Shown here piece after piece: positions 10,751-21,667 of a DNA stretch of 64,000 nucleotides. Position 1 is the first letter of the stretch, and each line of letters starts with the position of its first letter. The DNA is from Heloderma charlesbogerti (taxonomy: Eukaryota > Chordata > Lepidosauria > Squamata > Helodermatidae). The notes beneath the pieces were generated by a model. It ran no database searches. It was given only the letters and a program-made list of their open reading frames with translations, and was not told where the DNA came from. Location: assembly GCA_026122225.1 (NCBI GenBank), contig JANEZZ010001900.1:930001-994000 (forward strand), given 5' to 3'. The position numbers and the translations under genes were made by a program.

Positions 10751-10803
10751 TATATATATATATATACACATACATACATACACATACACACACACGCACA
10801 CAC
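10751..10803. repeat. Compound AT / CATA / CA microsatellite
   Basis: Alternating tatatata, then cataca units, then cacaca; low complexity. Adjacent 10806-10905 contains fragments of the common squamate motif around gtgcaatcctatgcat and its partner ttccattgagttcagtgg. Confidence 0.85.
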
Positions 10804-10905
10804 AGTATATCCACTCAGAAATTAGTTCCATTGAGTTCAGTGGTGCTACTCCTAGGTAAGTGGAAGGTTACAGCCTAAGGGTGCAATCCTATGCATATTT
10901 AGACA

Positions 10906-13900
10906 GAAAAATGTCCAATTGCCAGCATGCACCAGCCAGCAATGCTGGCTAAAGGGATGCTGGGGGTTGCAGGACTTTTTTCTGTCTAAACATGCATGGG
11001 TTGAATAAATAGTCCTGGTACCTTGATTAATCTCTGGACTGAAGCCTAGGAAACAATTACCCACCCCACTTTATCCAGTTAAGTCTCCCTGATCTCAAGG
11101 ATGTCCTTAACTAGGCACAGGATTGGAGCCCTAAAAGAAATCCAGTTTCTTAGATGGGAATGGACAAATGAACCTTTTTAATACAATATCTCTGCAAAAC
11201 AACAGCTCAGTGCAGAGGGGATAAAGAAAACCAAACACTTTAACAGCAGGCAATAATATTTTCTTATGTGATAAGAGAATTTCCAATGAATGCAAATTCA
11301 CATTGGAATAAAAAATATTCCCCATACCCTTTCTCTTACTAAAATTGCCCTGCAGAGTTTTGAACTGGAAAATGCATCATGAACAGCAGCAAGAGGCATT
11401 GTTTATCTTAGATTATCAGGGGTCACGGGGTGTGTGTGTGTGGAAACCTTCTTATTTGTTGGTCATGCTGTGTTATTTGGTCTCTGTAAGCACCATTCTT
11501 AATGATACAAAGCTCAACGGCCCCATTCGGTCTCCAGTTAAAAATATGCTTTCAAGGAAAAGGGGATCATTTAATGAAAAGATTTGTTGGTGTAGGAGAG
11601 GGCAATCTATTATGGCAAATGATTTCTTACTTCCCTCCCAGCATCCCGTCATTAACATTGATGATTTGTTATTGCTCTCCAAGCATTCAGGCCTTCTGGC
11701 AAAGCGATGACAACCTTGGGTGTACACTGTGGAGTCACCACAGATTTCGTATTCTGAGCTAAAGTGGTGCAGACAAAGGCCAAGCATTTCCTCATCTTTC
11801 AAATAATTACTGCATGATGGTCAACTTCCAGCTACATGCTATTTTCCCTAGCAAATGCAGATAATACAGGGAAGGTGGAGGTAATAAAAGACATCTCCAA
11901 CAGTTATTTTGTAGAACGTATGTGGGTGTGGGCATCTGCTCATGGGGCACAGGTGTGCAACTGTGTCCCCTCCTGGATTCCAGTCATGATGCCATTCTGA
12001 GTGCAGCAGTGGCCACTGCTGTGCCACACCTGCCCCGTCTATCTCTACTTTCCATTCACACAGGCAAGGCTCAGGACAGAACATAAAGTCAGTAAATTAA
12101 TCACCGGGGGAAGGGGAGAGCCACATGCCCTCAAATTTAACCAGTGCTGCGGGAGCGCCTCCTTGTAAGGCAAAGAGGTGGTAGTAATCAGCAGGTCAAC
12201 CAGGCTCCTCCACACCAAAGCAGCTCTGTTCTGAAAACGGCAACAGCACCTCATGCTGTGCACGCCTGTCCTCTCTCTCCTCTCCAGTTACCTGAGAAAT
12301 GGGTGGGCGAGGCCCAGCCAGGGGAGGTCAGTCAATTAAATCTGGGGGTGGTGGGCTGGGATTCCACACAGCTCAGCTGAGAGTGGCTGCAATGCAAATG
12401 GTAGAAAGTGGACCTAGAAGGGGCAGTGAGGCCAGCTTTCTGGCAGGCCCAGCCAGGCAGCATCATGGCCTGTTAGGCCCTTGGTTTAGCAACCTGTAGG
12501 ACGGACAGCCTTGAAAAGCAAATGGGCAGTAGTATGATGGGCTCTCTCATTGACTGTGACTATGAAACTCACTGACTTCCCATCCTGCTCCAACTGTCAT
12601 GGGCCCCTGGCTGAGTTCACTTTAATTTAAAGTGAACTAATGAGTTGTTTTCCAGCCTACAGGTGAGGTGAGGTATGGGAAGAAAACAGGAATGTTACCC
12701 ATCTGGAAAGTGTGTGTGTATGTTGCTTGTAAGGACAATCTCTGCCAGTCCCAGAATCACAAGGGAAGATGCATTCCCTAGGTACACAGGCCTTTTGTGG
12801 CTTAACCCCCGCCCCTGGTAAACACACATATGATGGGGCTGTTAATGCTGGTATGTGAAAGCACCTTAAAACCCCAAGTTTTCACCCACAAAGGCTGGGA
12901 AGGTGCTGAAAGAGAACATAAGGAAATGGGACAGATGGCTGTCACATTATTAGGACAGCCATTCCAAATTGCATCCATGCTCATGGGCATCCGCAGGAAG
13001 AGACGAGGAAGGGCAATTGACCCCCTGGAGATGAGCCACAATCTCCAGATTCCCAGCACCTTTTTTTTTTAAGCAAGTCTCTAGCCCTTGTAGAACCCAG
13101 GAGATGAGGAAAAATGTGCAGCCACTATTCTGCCTATTTATTTTAAGAAACTAGCCTGCTCAAACATGTTTTTAACTAATGAGTGAAGTCACAGCAATGG
13201 TTAATACACCCACTACCTGGGTGTGTTAACCTTTCTGGGTGTGCCTTTTTGAGGGTCTTCCCTGTTAGGAAGTAATTGCGGCCTAATTAAAAAAAAAAAC
13301 ATTTAAAAACCCAGGAGTACAAAAGGTAGCAACAAAGACAGGAGTTCATGATCTTTCTAACTCAGGTCTTGTTAATATGCTTTTTTTTGAGTTCATAAAC
13401 ATTAAAAAAAAAAAACCTTGACAATGTGTGCAGATAAAGTTTATCATTATTATACCCATATTGCAGGAGGCAGGGCTGTGGCTGAGAAAGTGTGGGTTAC
13501 ACAAGTCCTGCAAAGTAGCCCAGTGTTGTTATTCCCATTTTGTGGAGGGGTGTGTGTTAGGGTAGTGTATGACAACTCTGCAGCATAGTCCAGTGTTGTT
13601 GGAGTTTTAGGGAAATGCAGATGGGGCTGTGAAATTGATTGTAGCAACAGTGCAATTTGTTAAGTTCTGGGGGGGGGGGTCTGAGAGAGGGAGATCACAA
13701 CTTTAAGAGAACCTGACCTTTTCAGCTCTTGCAGGAGGCCCAAGTGGAAGGGACTTCTCCCCATTTCTCTCTTAGTGCTGGCCTTGGAGCTGAGACAGCA
13801 TGCCATGCGGCTCCACAGAAGTTAGTTTTTTCTCATCTATTATATAAATGAAGAAACCTCTTGTGAAGGTATCTGAATCTATTGTGCATTGCCTATAGAG

Positions 13901-13914
13901 CAGAACCTAGCAGG

Positions 13915-13946
<32 letters not shown>

Positions 13947-14318
13947 TAACCATCCCCTTCAACCCTGCAATGGCCTTTCATTCAAAGGTCCATTACAGGG
14001 GTGAAGGGAGTCATGGAAAGAAGTGAGGGTTTCAGCTTTAGGTGGAACGACATTGTCTGAATACCACATCTACCCACTAAGGAACAACAGAAGAGTAGAC
14101 CTGCTATACAAATTTCTAAGAGGCCAGGTCTACCTAACGTAGGCCATGTCTTATCGCTGCTCAGTCACCAGATCTGCCAGAAATGGTAGACCTGTTCCCT
14201 GATGCTTCAAACAGGGCTTTTTAAAAAATGTGCAGCCATACACAAAATGTACAGCTCAAGGAGAAATATGCAATTCCAAAAGAATGTTGCTATAGTTCAA
14301 AATTCAAGCCATGCAAAA
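10906..14318. other. No gene recognised
   Basis: About 3.4 kb of mixed-composition DNA. A (CA)n run lies at 13917-13945 and A- and T-runs occur near 13060, 13290 and 13405. 13470-13620 contains two related blocks (caagtcctgcaaagtagcccagtg and caactctgcagcatagtccagtg) suggesting an old duplication of about 85 bases. ORFs of 60-120 codons here have no recognisable domains. Confidence 0.5.
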
Positions 14319-15596
14319 GTTGTATTGTTTGTTTGTTGTTTATTCGTTCAGTCATTTCCGACTCTTCGTGACTTCATGGACCAGCCCACGCCAGAGCTTC
14401 CTGTCGGCCGTCGCCACCCCCAGCTCCCCCAAGGTCGAGTCCATCACCTCCAGAATATCATCCATCCATCTTGCCCTTGGTCGGCCCCTCTTCCTTTTGC
14501 CTCCCACTTTCCCTAGCATCAGCATCTTCTCCAGGGTATCCTGTCTTCTCATTATGTGGCCACAGTACTTCAGCTTTGCCTTTAATATCATTCCCTCAAG
14601 TGAGCAGTCTGGCTTTATTTCCTGGAATATGGACTGGTTTGATCTTCTTGCAATCCAAGGCACTCTCAGAATTTTCCTCCAACACCACAGTTCAAAAGCA
14701 TCTATCTTCCTTCACTCAGCCTTCCTTATGGTCCAGCTCTCGCAGCCATAGGTTACTACGGGGAATACCATTGTTTTCACTATGCGGACCTTTGTTGTCA
14801 GTGTAATGTCTCTGCTCTTCACTATTTTATCAAGATTTGTCATTGCTCTCCTCCCAAGAAGTAAACGTCTTCTGATTTCCTGGCTGCAGTCTGCGTCTGC
14901 AGTAATCTTTGCCCCTAGAAAGACAAAGTCTGTCACTGCCTCCACGTTTTCTCCCTCTATTTGCCAGTTATCAATCAAGCTGGTTGCCATAATCTCGGTT
15001 TTTTTGAGGTTGAACTGCAACCCAGCTTTTGCACTTTCTTCTTTCACCTTCGTCATGAGGTTCCTCAGCTCCTCCTCACTTTCAGCCATCAAAATGGTAT
15101 CATCTGCATATCTGAGATTGTTAATGTTTCTTCCAGCAATTTTAACTCCAGCCTTGGCTTCATCAAGTCCGGCACGTCGCATGATGTGTTCTGCGTACAG
15201 GTTGACTAGGTAGGGTGAGAGTATACAACCCTGCCATACTTCTTTCCCAATCTTAAACCAGTCTGTTGTTCTGTGGTCTGTTCTTACTGTTGCTACTTGG
15301 CCATTATACAGATTCCTCAGGAGGCAGACAAGATGACTTGGTATCCCCACACCACCAAGAACTTGCCACAATTTGTTATGATCCACACATAGGAATGTCG
15401 GAGAATTCTGCCACGGATCCCGCTAGGGCTGAATGCCAGTGCATTCGGCCCCCCGAAATCTGTGGTGAAACGAAGCCCCCTGCCCCCCCCACCCTGCAAA
15501 AGGCACGTGAAACGGGACACTTACCTGGTGCCGTTCGCACTGCTTTGCGAATGGCGGCCGCGTCTGCAGCCACCATTCGCTTCCCTATTTTTGCTG

Positions 15597-15779
15597 TGAT
15601 AGGCTACGTAAATACTTAAATATTTAAGTTTAAGTAAATATTTTATACTTAATATTAAGTAAATATTAATTAAATATTAAATTAAATATTAATTTTTAAT
15701 ATTAATTAATTTTTAATATTAATTAAATATTAAGTAAATATTTAATACTTAATACGTAAATACTTAAGTAGCCTATCAC
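15597..15779. repeat. AT-expanded palindrome, about 183 bases
   Basis: The outer arms are the standard GTGATAGGCTACGTAAA and TAGCCTATCAC halves. Instead of the normal 1-2 base centre there are about 150 bases made only of A and T plus occasional TAAGT/ACTTA units. These units are mostly TTAATATTAA-like and self-complementary. Centre near 15688. It appears to have grown from the palindrome's own TAAATA/TATTTA core. Confidence 0.85.
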
Positions 15780-15849
15780 GGCTAACGCAGGGATGCCATT
15801 TGCGTCCCCGTGGAGGCCGTGATAGGCTACATAAATATTTACGTAGCCT

Positions 15850-16643
15850 TAGGGATGTACGAAAGTCACTTACCTTTTCGACGGGGTGATTCGCAGTGGG
15901 GGGGAGGTGCTCCGTCCCTCCCCCCTGAAATTCTGGCTGGCTGGCTCCACTCCGCAGGGATTCTGCGGAGCTGCCGGCCAGCTCTGCCAGCGGCTGGACA
16001 TCCGGCTGCTGGCTAGCAGGGACGCAAATGTGTCCCTGCAGTTTGTGTCCCTGCAGTCAACCGTGATAGGCTGCGTAAATGTTTACGTAGCCTATCACGG
16101 CTGATTTAAAAGAAAAAATACCCACGCATACACAAATGGCGGCGCCCATGGGCGCCGCCATTTGCGTTCCTTATTTTGGCACATCTTAGTCTACGTAAAC
16201 ATTTACGTAGACTAAGACGGCGAAAATAAGGAACACAAATGGCGGTGCCCATGGGCACTGCCATTTGTGTACGCGCTTTTCTTTTCTTTTAAATCAGCCG
16301 TGATAGGCTACGTAAACATTTACGTAGCCTATCATGGTGTTTTTTAAAAATCTAGCCGTGATAGGCTACGTAAATCTTTACGTAGCCTATCACGTTTTTT
16401 TGTTTGTTTTTTTGTTTTAACTGGAAATGGCGGTGATGGCAGCCGGTCGGAAGAAATGGTGGTGACCGGCCGCCACAGCCTCCGCCGCCGAACCACCACC
16501 GGAGCTGCCGCCGCCAGGAAGATCCGCCCAAGGTAAGTCCCATCCCAGGGGGTGGCAGACCGTTCCTCCACTGATTTTGGGGGGCCGAATGCGCTGGCAT
16601 TCAGCCTCCCCGAGATTCGTGGCGGAATTCTCTGACATCCCTA
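15850..16643 (+). mobile_element. Palindromic hAT-like element, copy 5 (nested in copy 4), complete
   Basis: Complete 794-base copy with left terminus TAGGGATGTACGAAAG, right terminus CTCTGACATCCCTA and exact 8-bp target duplication cgtagcct (15842-15849 and 16644-16651). The target lies inside a palindrome of the host copy. It has the inverted donor at 15868-15876 and the outward donor ggtaagtcc at 16531-16539. Its core is shorter than in copies 1 and 2: the central CAAATAGCG hairpin is missing and the centre now sits on a CTTAGTCTACGTAAA palindrome (about 16185-16220). The exon-like start codon at 16427 is followed by a stop after 12 codons. Confidence 0.95.
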
Positions 16644-19220
16644 CGTAGCCTATCACAGCAAAAAAAACAGTAACACAAATGGCGGCCACTAAACAATTTG
16701 TGCCCCTGTTGTTGTTTTTTGCTTTGATAGGCTACATAAATATTTACGTAGCCTATCACGGCCAAAAAACAGGAACGCAAATGTCAACCAACATAGCTGC
16801 TGCCATTTGCATCCGCGAAGCCGGCCGGGTTAGGATTTCGTGGGGAGGTGCAGAGCGAATCCCACCGTGACCCACCCACCACAAATCACCCCGTCGAAAA
16901 GGTAAATTACTTTCGTACATCCCTATCCACACAGTCAAAGGCTTTAGCATAGTCAATAAAACAGAAATAGATGTTTTTCTGAAACTCCCTGGCTTTCTCC
17001 ATTATCCAGCAGATATTGGCAATTTGGTCTCTAGTTCCTCTGCCTTTTCAAAACCCAGCTTGTACATCTGGCAATTCTCGTTCCATGAATTGCTGGAGTC
17101 TACCTTGCAAGATCTTGAACATTACCTTACTGGCATGTGAAATAAGTGCCACTGTTCAATCGTTTGAACATTCTTTAGTGTTTCCCTTTTTTGGTATGGG
17201 GATATAAGTTGATTTTTTCCAATCTGATGGACATTCTTGTGTTTTCCAAATTTGCTGGCATATGGCATGCATCACCTTGATAGCATCATCTTGCAAGATT
17301 TTAAACAGTTCAGCTGGGATACCGTCATCTCCTGCTGCCTTGTTATTAGCAATGCTTCTTAAAGCCCATTCAACCTCACTCTTCAGGATGTCTGGCTCTA
17401 ACTCACTGACCACACCATCAAATCTATCCCCGATATTATTATCCTTCCTATACAGATCTTCTGTATATTCTTGCCACCTTTTCTTGATCTCTTCTGCTTC
17501 TGTTAGGTCCTTGCCATCTTTGTTTATGATCATACCCATTTTTGCCTGGAATTTACCTCCGATGTTTCTAATTTTCTGGAAGAGGTCTCTTGTCCTTCCT
17601 ATTCTTCCACTTCTGCACATTGCTTGTTTAAAAATAATTCCTTATCTCTTCTGGATAACCTCTGGAATTTTGCATTTAATTGGGCATATCTCCCCCTATC
17701 ACTGTTGCCTTTTGCTTTCCTTCTTTCTTGGGCTGCTTCCAGTGTCTCAGCAGACAGCCATCTTGCCTTCTTGGTTTTCTTTTTCTTTGGGACGTTTTTT
17801 GTTGCCGCCTCCTGAACAATGTTGCGAACTTCTGTCCATATTTCTTCCAGGACCCTATCTAGTAAATCTAGTCCCTTAAATCTATTCTTCACCTCCACTG
17901 CATATTCATTAGGAATATTAGTGAGCTCATATCTAACTGAGCTGTGGGTCTTCCCTATTCTCTTTAGCCTGATTCTAAATTGTACAATAAGAAGTTCATG
18001 ATCTGAGCTACAGTCAGCTCCAGGTCTTGTTTTTACCGACTGTAGAGAGGTCCGCCACCTTTGGCTACAAAGGATGTAGTCAATCTGATTTCGGTGTCGA
18101 CCATCTGGTGAAGTCCATGTATAAAGTCATCTTTTATGTTGTTGGAAGAGAGTGTTTGTTATGCACAGTGAGTTGTCTTGGCAAAATTCTATCAGCCTAT
18201 GTCCTGCTTCATTTTATTCTCCCAGACCATGCTTGCCTGTAATTCCAGGTGTCGTTTGACTACCCACCTGAGCATTCCAGTCTCCTGTTGAAAATAACAT
18301 CTCTTTTTGGCATATTTTCCAATAGGTGCTGCATCCTCATAGAACTGATCTACTTCTGCTTCTTCAGCATCTAAAGTGGTTGGGGTGTATATTTGGATCA
18401 CTGTGATGTTAAATGGCTTTCTCTGAATTCGAATTGAGATCATTCTGTCATTTTTTGGACTGTATCCAAGCACTGCTTTAGCCACTTTATTATTAATTAT
18501 GAAGGCTCCTCCATTTCTTCTGTGGTCCTCTTGTCCACAGTAGTAGATCTGGTGGTCATCTAATATGAAGTGGCCCATTCCAGTCCATTTCAGTTCACTG
18601 ACATCCAGAATGTCTATATTTAATCTTGACATCTCCCCAATAACCACATCCCATTTGCCCTGGCTCATAGATCTTACATTCCAGGATCCTATGGTGTGTT
18701 GATCTTTAGAACATCGGATTCGTCGTTCACCACCAGCACCATCGGCTGCTAGCCATCCTTTCGGCTTTGAGCTAGCTGCGTCATCAAATCTGGGGCTAGT
18801 TGAACTTATCCTCTGTTCCTCCCCAGTAGCATTTTGACCATCTTCTGACCTGGGAGTCCCATCTTCCAATGGTATACCGACATATCTCTGGTTGTACTGG
18901 TCCATTTAGTTTTCACAGCAAGAATACTGGGGTGGGTTGCCGTTACCTTTCCCAGGGATCATATTTAGTCTGACCTCTCTGCCATGACCTTCCCATTTTG
19001 GGTGTCCCTTCACGGTTTAGCTCATGGTGTCATTGAGGTGCTCAAGCTCCAGCACCACAACAAAGTAACAATCTCCTTTGCTGTAGGTTGTATTGTTAGC
19101 TGATGTAAAAAGTGGCTGATAATGTGAAAAGTAAAATGACTAGTCCAGGCTCCTCTAGAACCCTAAAATTTGGTCAACCATACTCACTTCTTCCACAGAC
19201 ACCACTGCTACTCTCTAGAG

Positions 19221-19355
19221 CTGCCTTTCCCAACCTGGTACCATTCAGACTTTTTCGATTTCAACTCCAGTCAGCCCCATCCAGCATGGCCAATGGTCCA
19301 GAATGCTAGGGTTGTCGTCCAAGACATCTGGAGGGCACCAGGTTGGGGAACACTG
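19221..19355. mobile_element. Short palindromic MITE, second copy
   Basis: 135 bases with inverted ends ctgcctttcccaacctggt and accaggttggggaacactg. Flanks ctctagag (19213-19220) and ttctagag (19356-19363) match at 7 of 8 positions, supporting an 8-bp duplication and hAT-type transposition. Same family as 961-1107. Confidence 0.85.
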
Positions 19356-19384
19356 TTCTAGAGAGTGCGCACCAAAGTTTCCAA

Positions 19385-19510
19385 GATTTATTTATTTTAT
19401 TTATTTACAATATTTATATACCATTCCACATCAAAGATTTTGGAGCGGTGAACAACAAGATAAAAGAATAAAACCCCAGAATTAAAACAGTTAAAACATT
19501 TTAAAAGAAC
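19385..19510 (-). mobile_element. L2/CR1-group LINE 3' end fragment
   Basis: TTTATTTATTTACAATATTTATATACC followed by tcaaagattttggagcggtgaacaa is the reverse complement of the 3' terminus of an L2-like LINE or its SINE passengers; closely similar ends recur at 55540 and 55978. No coding sequence remains. Confidence 0.7.
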
Positions 19511-19839
19511 AGATTAAGATGAAGGAAATCATTCTAGGATGAGTTATGTGAAGTTGTCAATTCGATTAACAATATACAATATGATACTCTTAAGACAGCT
19601 GTACTGTGTTTGTGCATTTGGGGCTTTTTCCCTCTTGTTCCTAGGTGTGTGTGTGTGTTTGTTTTAATGTCTCACTCCAAATAAAGTTTTGATGGCGTTC
19701 ATGATGCTTCTTGAATATAACAGTGTCCTGCATTAGTGCTGTTCAATTCCCAGGATCTCCTACTACTCTGTGTAGACTTCTAAATGTCACGGAGTGTGAA
19801 ACTAAGCAACAAAATGCCCTCACCCGGTGCCAGCTCGTC

Positions 19840-20640
19840 TGGCTAAAAGGGGGGGGCATTGCGGGCGGGGGGGGTGACATGACGCAGGGGCCTTTGATTG
19901 GTGCGCCCCAGTGGCACCACCATGCAAGGAGGGGCAGGCTGAGTTGCCTTAAACTCAGCCCCCTTCCCAAACTCAGCTCTCTGGCTCAACGCAGCTAGAG
20001 AGAACTACAGCTCCGCCAGAAACGACGAAGGACACTGGCCTGCTGGAGACCAGTGTCGTCGCGCACGCTGAGGGCCCCGGCTCTTGAGGCTGCAGTGCGC
20101 CTGCCCCCTCCTTTCTCCTCGGTTGGAGAACGGCTTCGTCCTCGTTCCAGCCGCCTGGACCCAGCGTGCTTCTGCGTGCCAAAATCTTCGCTTGGTGATA
20201 TTGTTTGCCTCCCTCCCTCCTTCGCCGGCTCCTTTCCTCTCGCCTGCCCGTCCGCTCGGTCTCCTCGTGTACTCGCTCTCCTGCCCGCCCACTCGCTCGC
20301 CCTGCCCGCACGCCCGCACGCTTGCCTGACGGGCCTGCCGGCCGCCGGACCTGCTCACGGCCCGCCTGCCGGCCTGTCTACCCAGCCGCCGGCCTTGCCG
20401 GCCTCTTCCTCCTCGCCTTGCCGGCCTCCCTGAGGTGTTGCTCCCGGGGGGCGTCGGCGGGCAGGTGAGCGCGGCGCCGGTGTTTGCCAGCAGCAGCGCT
20501 CCAAGCAACGGTCTGACTGCCCCCCCCACTGGTCAGCCGAGCCTGCCTGTTGGAGGGGCGCCTGGCTGCTGAGCCGAGCTGGGGCGTGTATATCACAGCC
20601 CGATTGGTCGCCTCCCATGGGCTTGGGATGTCTCCCCCCC
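19840..20640. promoter_or_regulatory. CpG-rich island with splice donor, candidate promoter/first exon
   Basis: About 800 bases of markedly higher G+C and CpG density than the surroundings, with CGCC/GCCGG clusters and CCTCC tracts. At 20460-20470 the plus strand reads gcgggcag|gtgagcgcgg, a strong 5' splice donor match. No protein product is recognisable: the plus-strand frame 20053-20433 (126 codons) is proline/arginine/serine rich, as expected of noncoding GC-rich DNA. A host promoter with a non-coding first exon is possible. A GC-rich repeat is the alternative, since several repeats here are also GC-rich. Confidence 0.4.
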
Positions 20641-20649
20641 ACCCCAAAA

Positions 20650-20650
20650 A

Positions 20651-20701
<51 letters not shown>
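20650..20701. repeat. (GATA)n microsatellite
   Basis: About thirteen GATA/TAGA tetranucleotides immediately before a SINE head. Confidence 0.95.
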
Positions 20702-20702
<1 letters not shown>

Positions 20703-20900
20703 GAAGAGCTGCGCCTCAGTGGTAGAGCACATGCTTGGCATGCGGAAGGCCCCAGGTTTAATCCCCAGCGTCTCCTGGTAGGGCTACGAAAGAATCTTGC
20801 CTGAAACTTTGGAGATCTGCTGCTGCCAGTCAGTGTCAACAATTCTGTGCTAGATGGACCCAGGGTCTGACTCAGTATAAGGCAGCTTCCTATGTTTGTA
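20703..20900 (+). mobile_element. tRNA-derived SINE with LINE-type tail
   Basis: The head contains a pol III A-box-like cctcagtggtagagcac and B-box-like ccaggtttaatccccagc, typical of a tRNA-derived SINE. The body ends gatggacccagggtctgactc and taaggcagcttcctatg. That tail resembles the tails at 37740 and 30005, shared among lizard SINEs and CR1/L2-group LINEs. Family name not assigned. Confidence 0.8.
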
Positions 20901-21529
20901 TGAAAAGAAAGCTTTAATTAAATAAATAATAATATTAATATTAATAATAATAATAAATTAATTAAATTACGATTATTAAATAATTAATTAATAAAATTGC
21001 GTAACAGCGGCAACTGCCTGTTTGGCGCCTCCCGTGACAGGATGCCCTCGGCTGTGGGCGCCTGTGCTCAAATGCAGCTCCATCACCTTTTGCCCCTGGC
21101 TGCGCCTCTTGAAAATCTGATTTTCTATCTAAACTGTAGTGCAGCGCTCCCATCTTCATCCCCAGGCCTCTCTGTCTCGGTCTGGAACTCATACCGGCAG
21201 ATCTTAAGACTGTGGGGTGGCTGCCTATTGTCTGGGGTGCCCAGCGGCTTTATTAACTCTTTGATGGTGTCAAGAGCTCCTTAGAGGGCTCTCTCAGTCT
21301 AATCCAGTAGCCAAGTCCAGACACAGACAAAGGGATTCTTTTCAAAGCTTTATTCTTACTTTGCAACTTAACAACTCTACAGGTAGCAACTAGATCTGAG
21401 CAGCAGCATCCCTATGCCCTAAGTTGGAACAGTTGGTCCCCATTTGAAAAGCAACTACTGGCAGACCCCTGAATATAAGGACTAGGGAGAATCCCTCCCC
21501 TTTTCCCTTGGCTGCTTATGAATCACCCC

Positions 21530-21628
21530 CAAAGAACAAATGCGTCACCAAAAATGAAGACAAAAGAGGATGCCTATTTCCATAAAGTCTGCATATGCTA
21601 ATGTATACATATAGATACAGATTTATAA

Positions 21629-21667
<39 letters not shown>

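Larger units (their letters stand above)
15390..16925 (-). mobile_element. Palindromic hAT-like element, copy 4 (outer), with 8-bp target duplication
   Basis: Termini TAGGAATGTCGGAGAATTC at the left and GTACATCCCTA at the right. The flanking 8-mers tccacaca at 15382-15389 and 16926-16933 are identical, and removing element plus one 8-mer restores continuous BovB sequence (gatccacacagtcaaag). Excluding the sister element inside it, the length is about 734 bases. Outward GGTAAGT-type donors exist near both ends (minus strand, cttacctgg at 15521-15529; plus strand, ggtaaatt at 16901, slightly decayed). A core palindrome has expanded into an AT-rich tract at 15597-15779. Confidence 0.93.
14352..18905 (-). 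pseudogene. BovB endonuclease/reverse transcriptase, disrupted
   Basis: Minus-strand frames in order: 18905-18192 encodes the apurinic-type endonuclease N-terminal half (GSWNVRSMSQGKWDVV, SELKWTGMGHF, YYCGQEDHRRNG). 17898-17599 and 17620-17156 encode the linker and RT entry region (NNKAAGDDGIPAELFKIL, IPIPKKGNTKECSND). 16990-16926 joins across the insertion to 15386-14712, which has RT motif B (QGCILSPYLVNLYAEHIM) and the catalytic YADD. 14663-14352 holds the C-terminal domain. Each transition involves a frameshift or stop, and the nested element interrupts the frame at DHNKLWQ, just after RT motif A. Confidence 0.9.
14330..19086 (-). mobile_element. Full-length old BovB (RTE) LINE, interrupted by nested elements
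   Basis: Both flanks carry the same 11 bases gttgtattgtt (14319-14329 and 19087-19097), a target-site duplication. Subtracting the palindromic insertion (15390-16925) and its 8-bp duplication leaves about 3213 bases, almost the same as the 3221-base intact copy at 33253. The 3' end lies at 14330 with a tail of GTTTGTTTGTTG on the plus strand. The 5' part at 18900-19086 aligns with the start of the intact copy but is more diverged, suggesting another subfamily. Numerous stops and frameshifts show it is dead. Confidence 0.92.

Noticed and set aside
20703..20780. tRNA gene
   Set aside because: Only A- and B-box similarity is present, no complete cloverleaf, and a SINE body and LINE-type tail follow.
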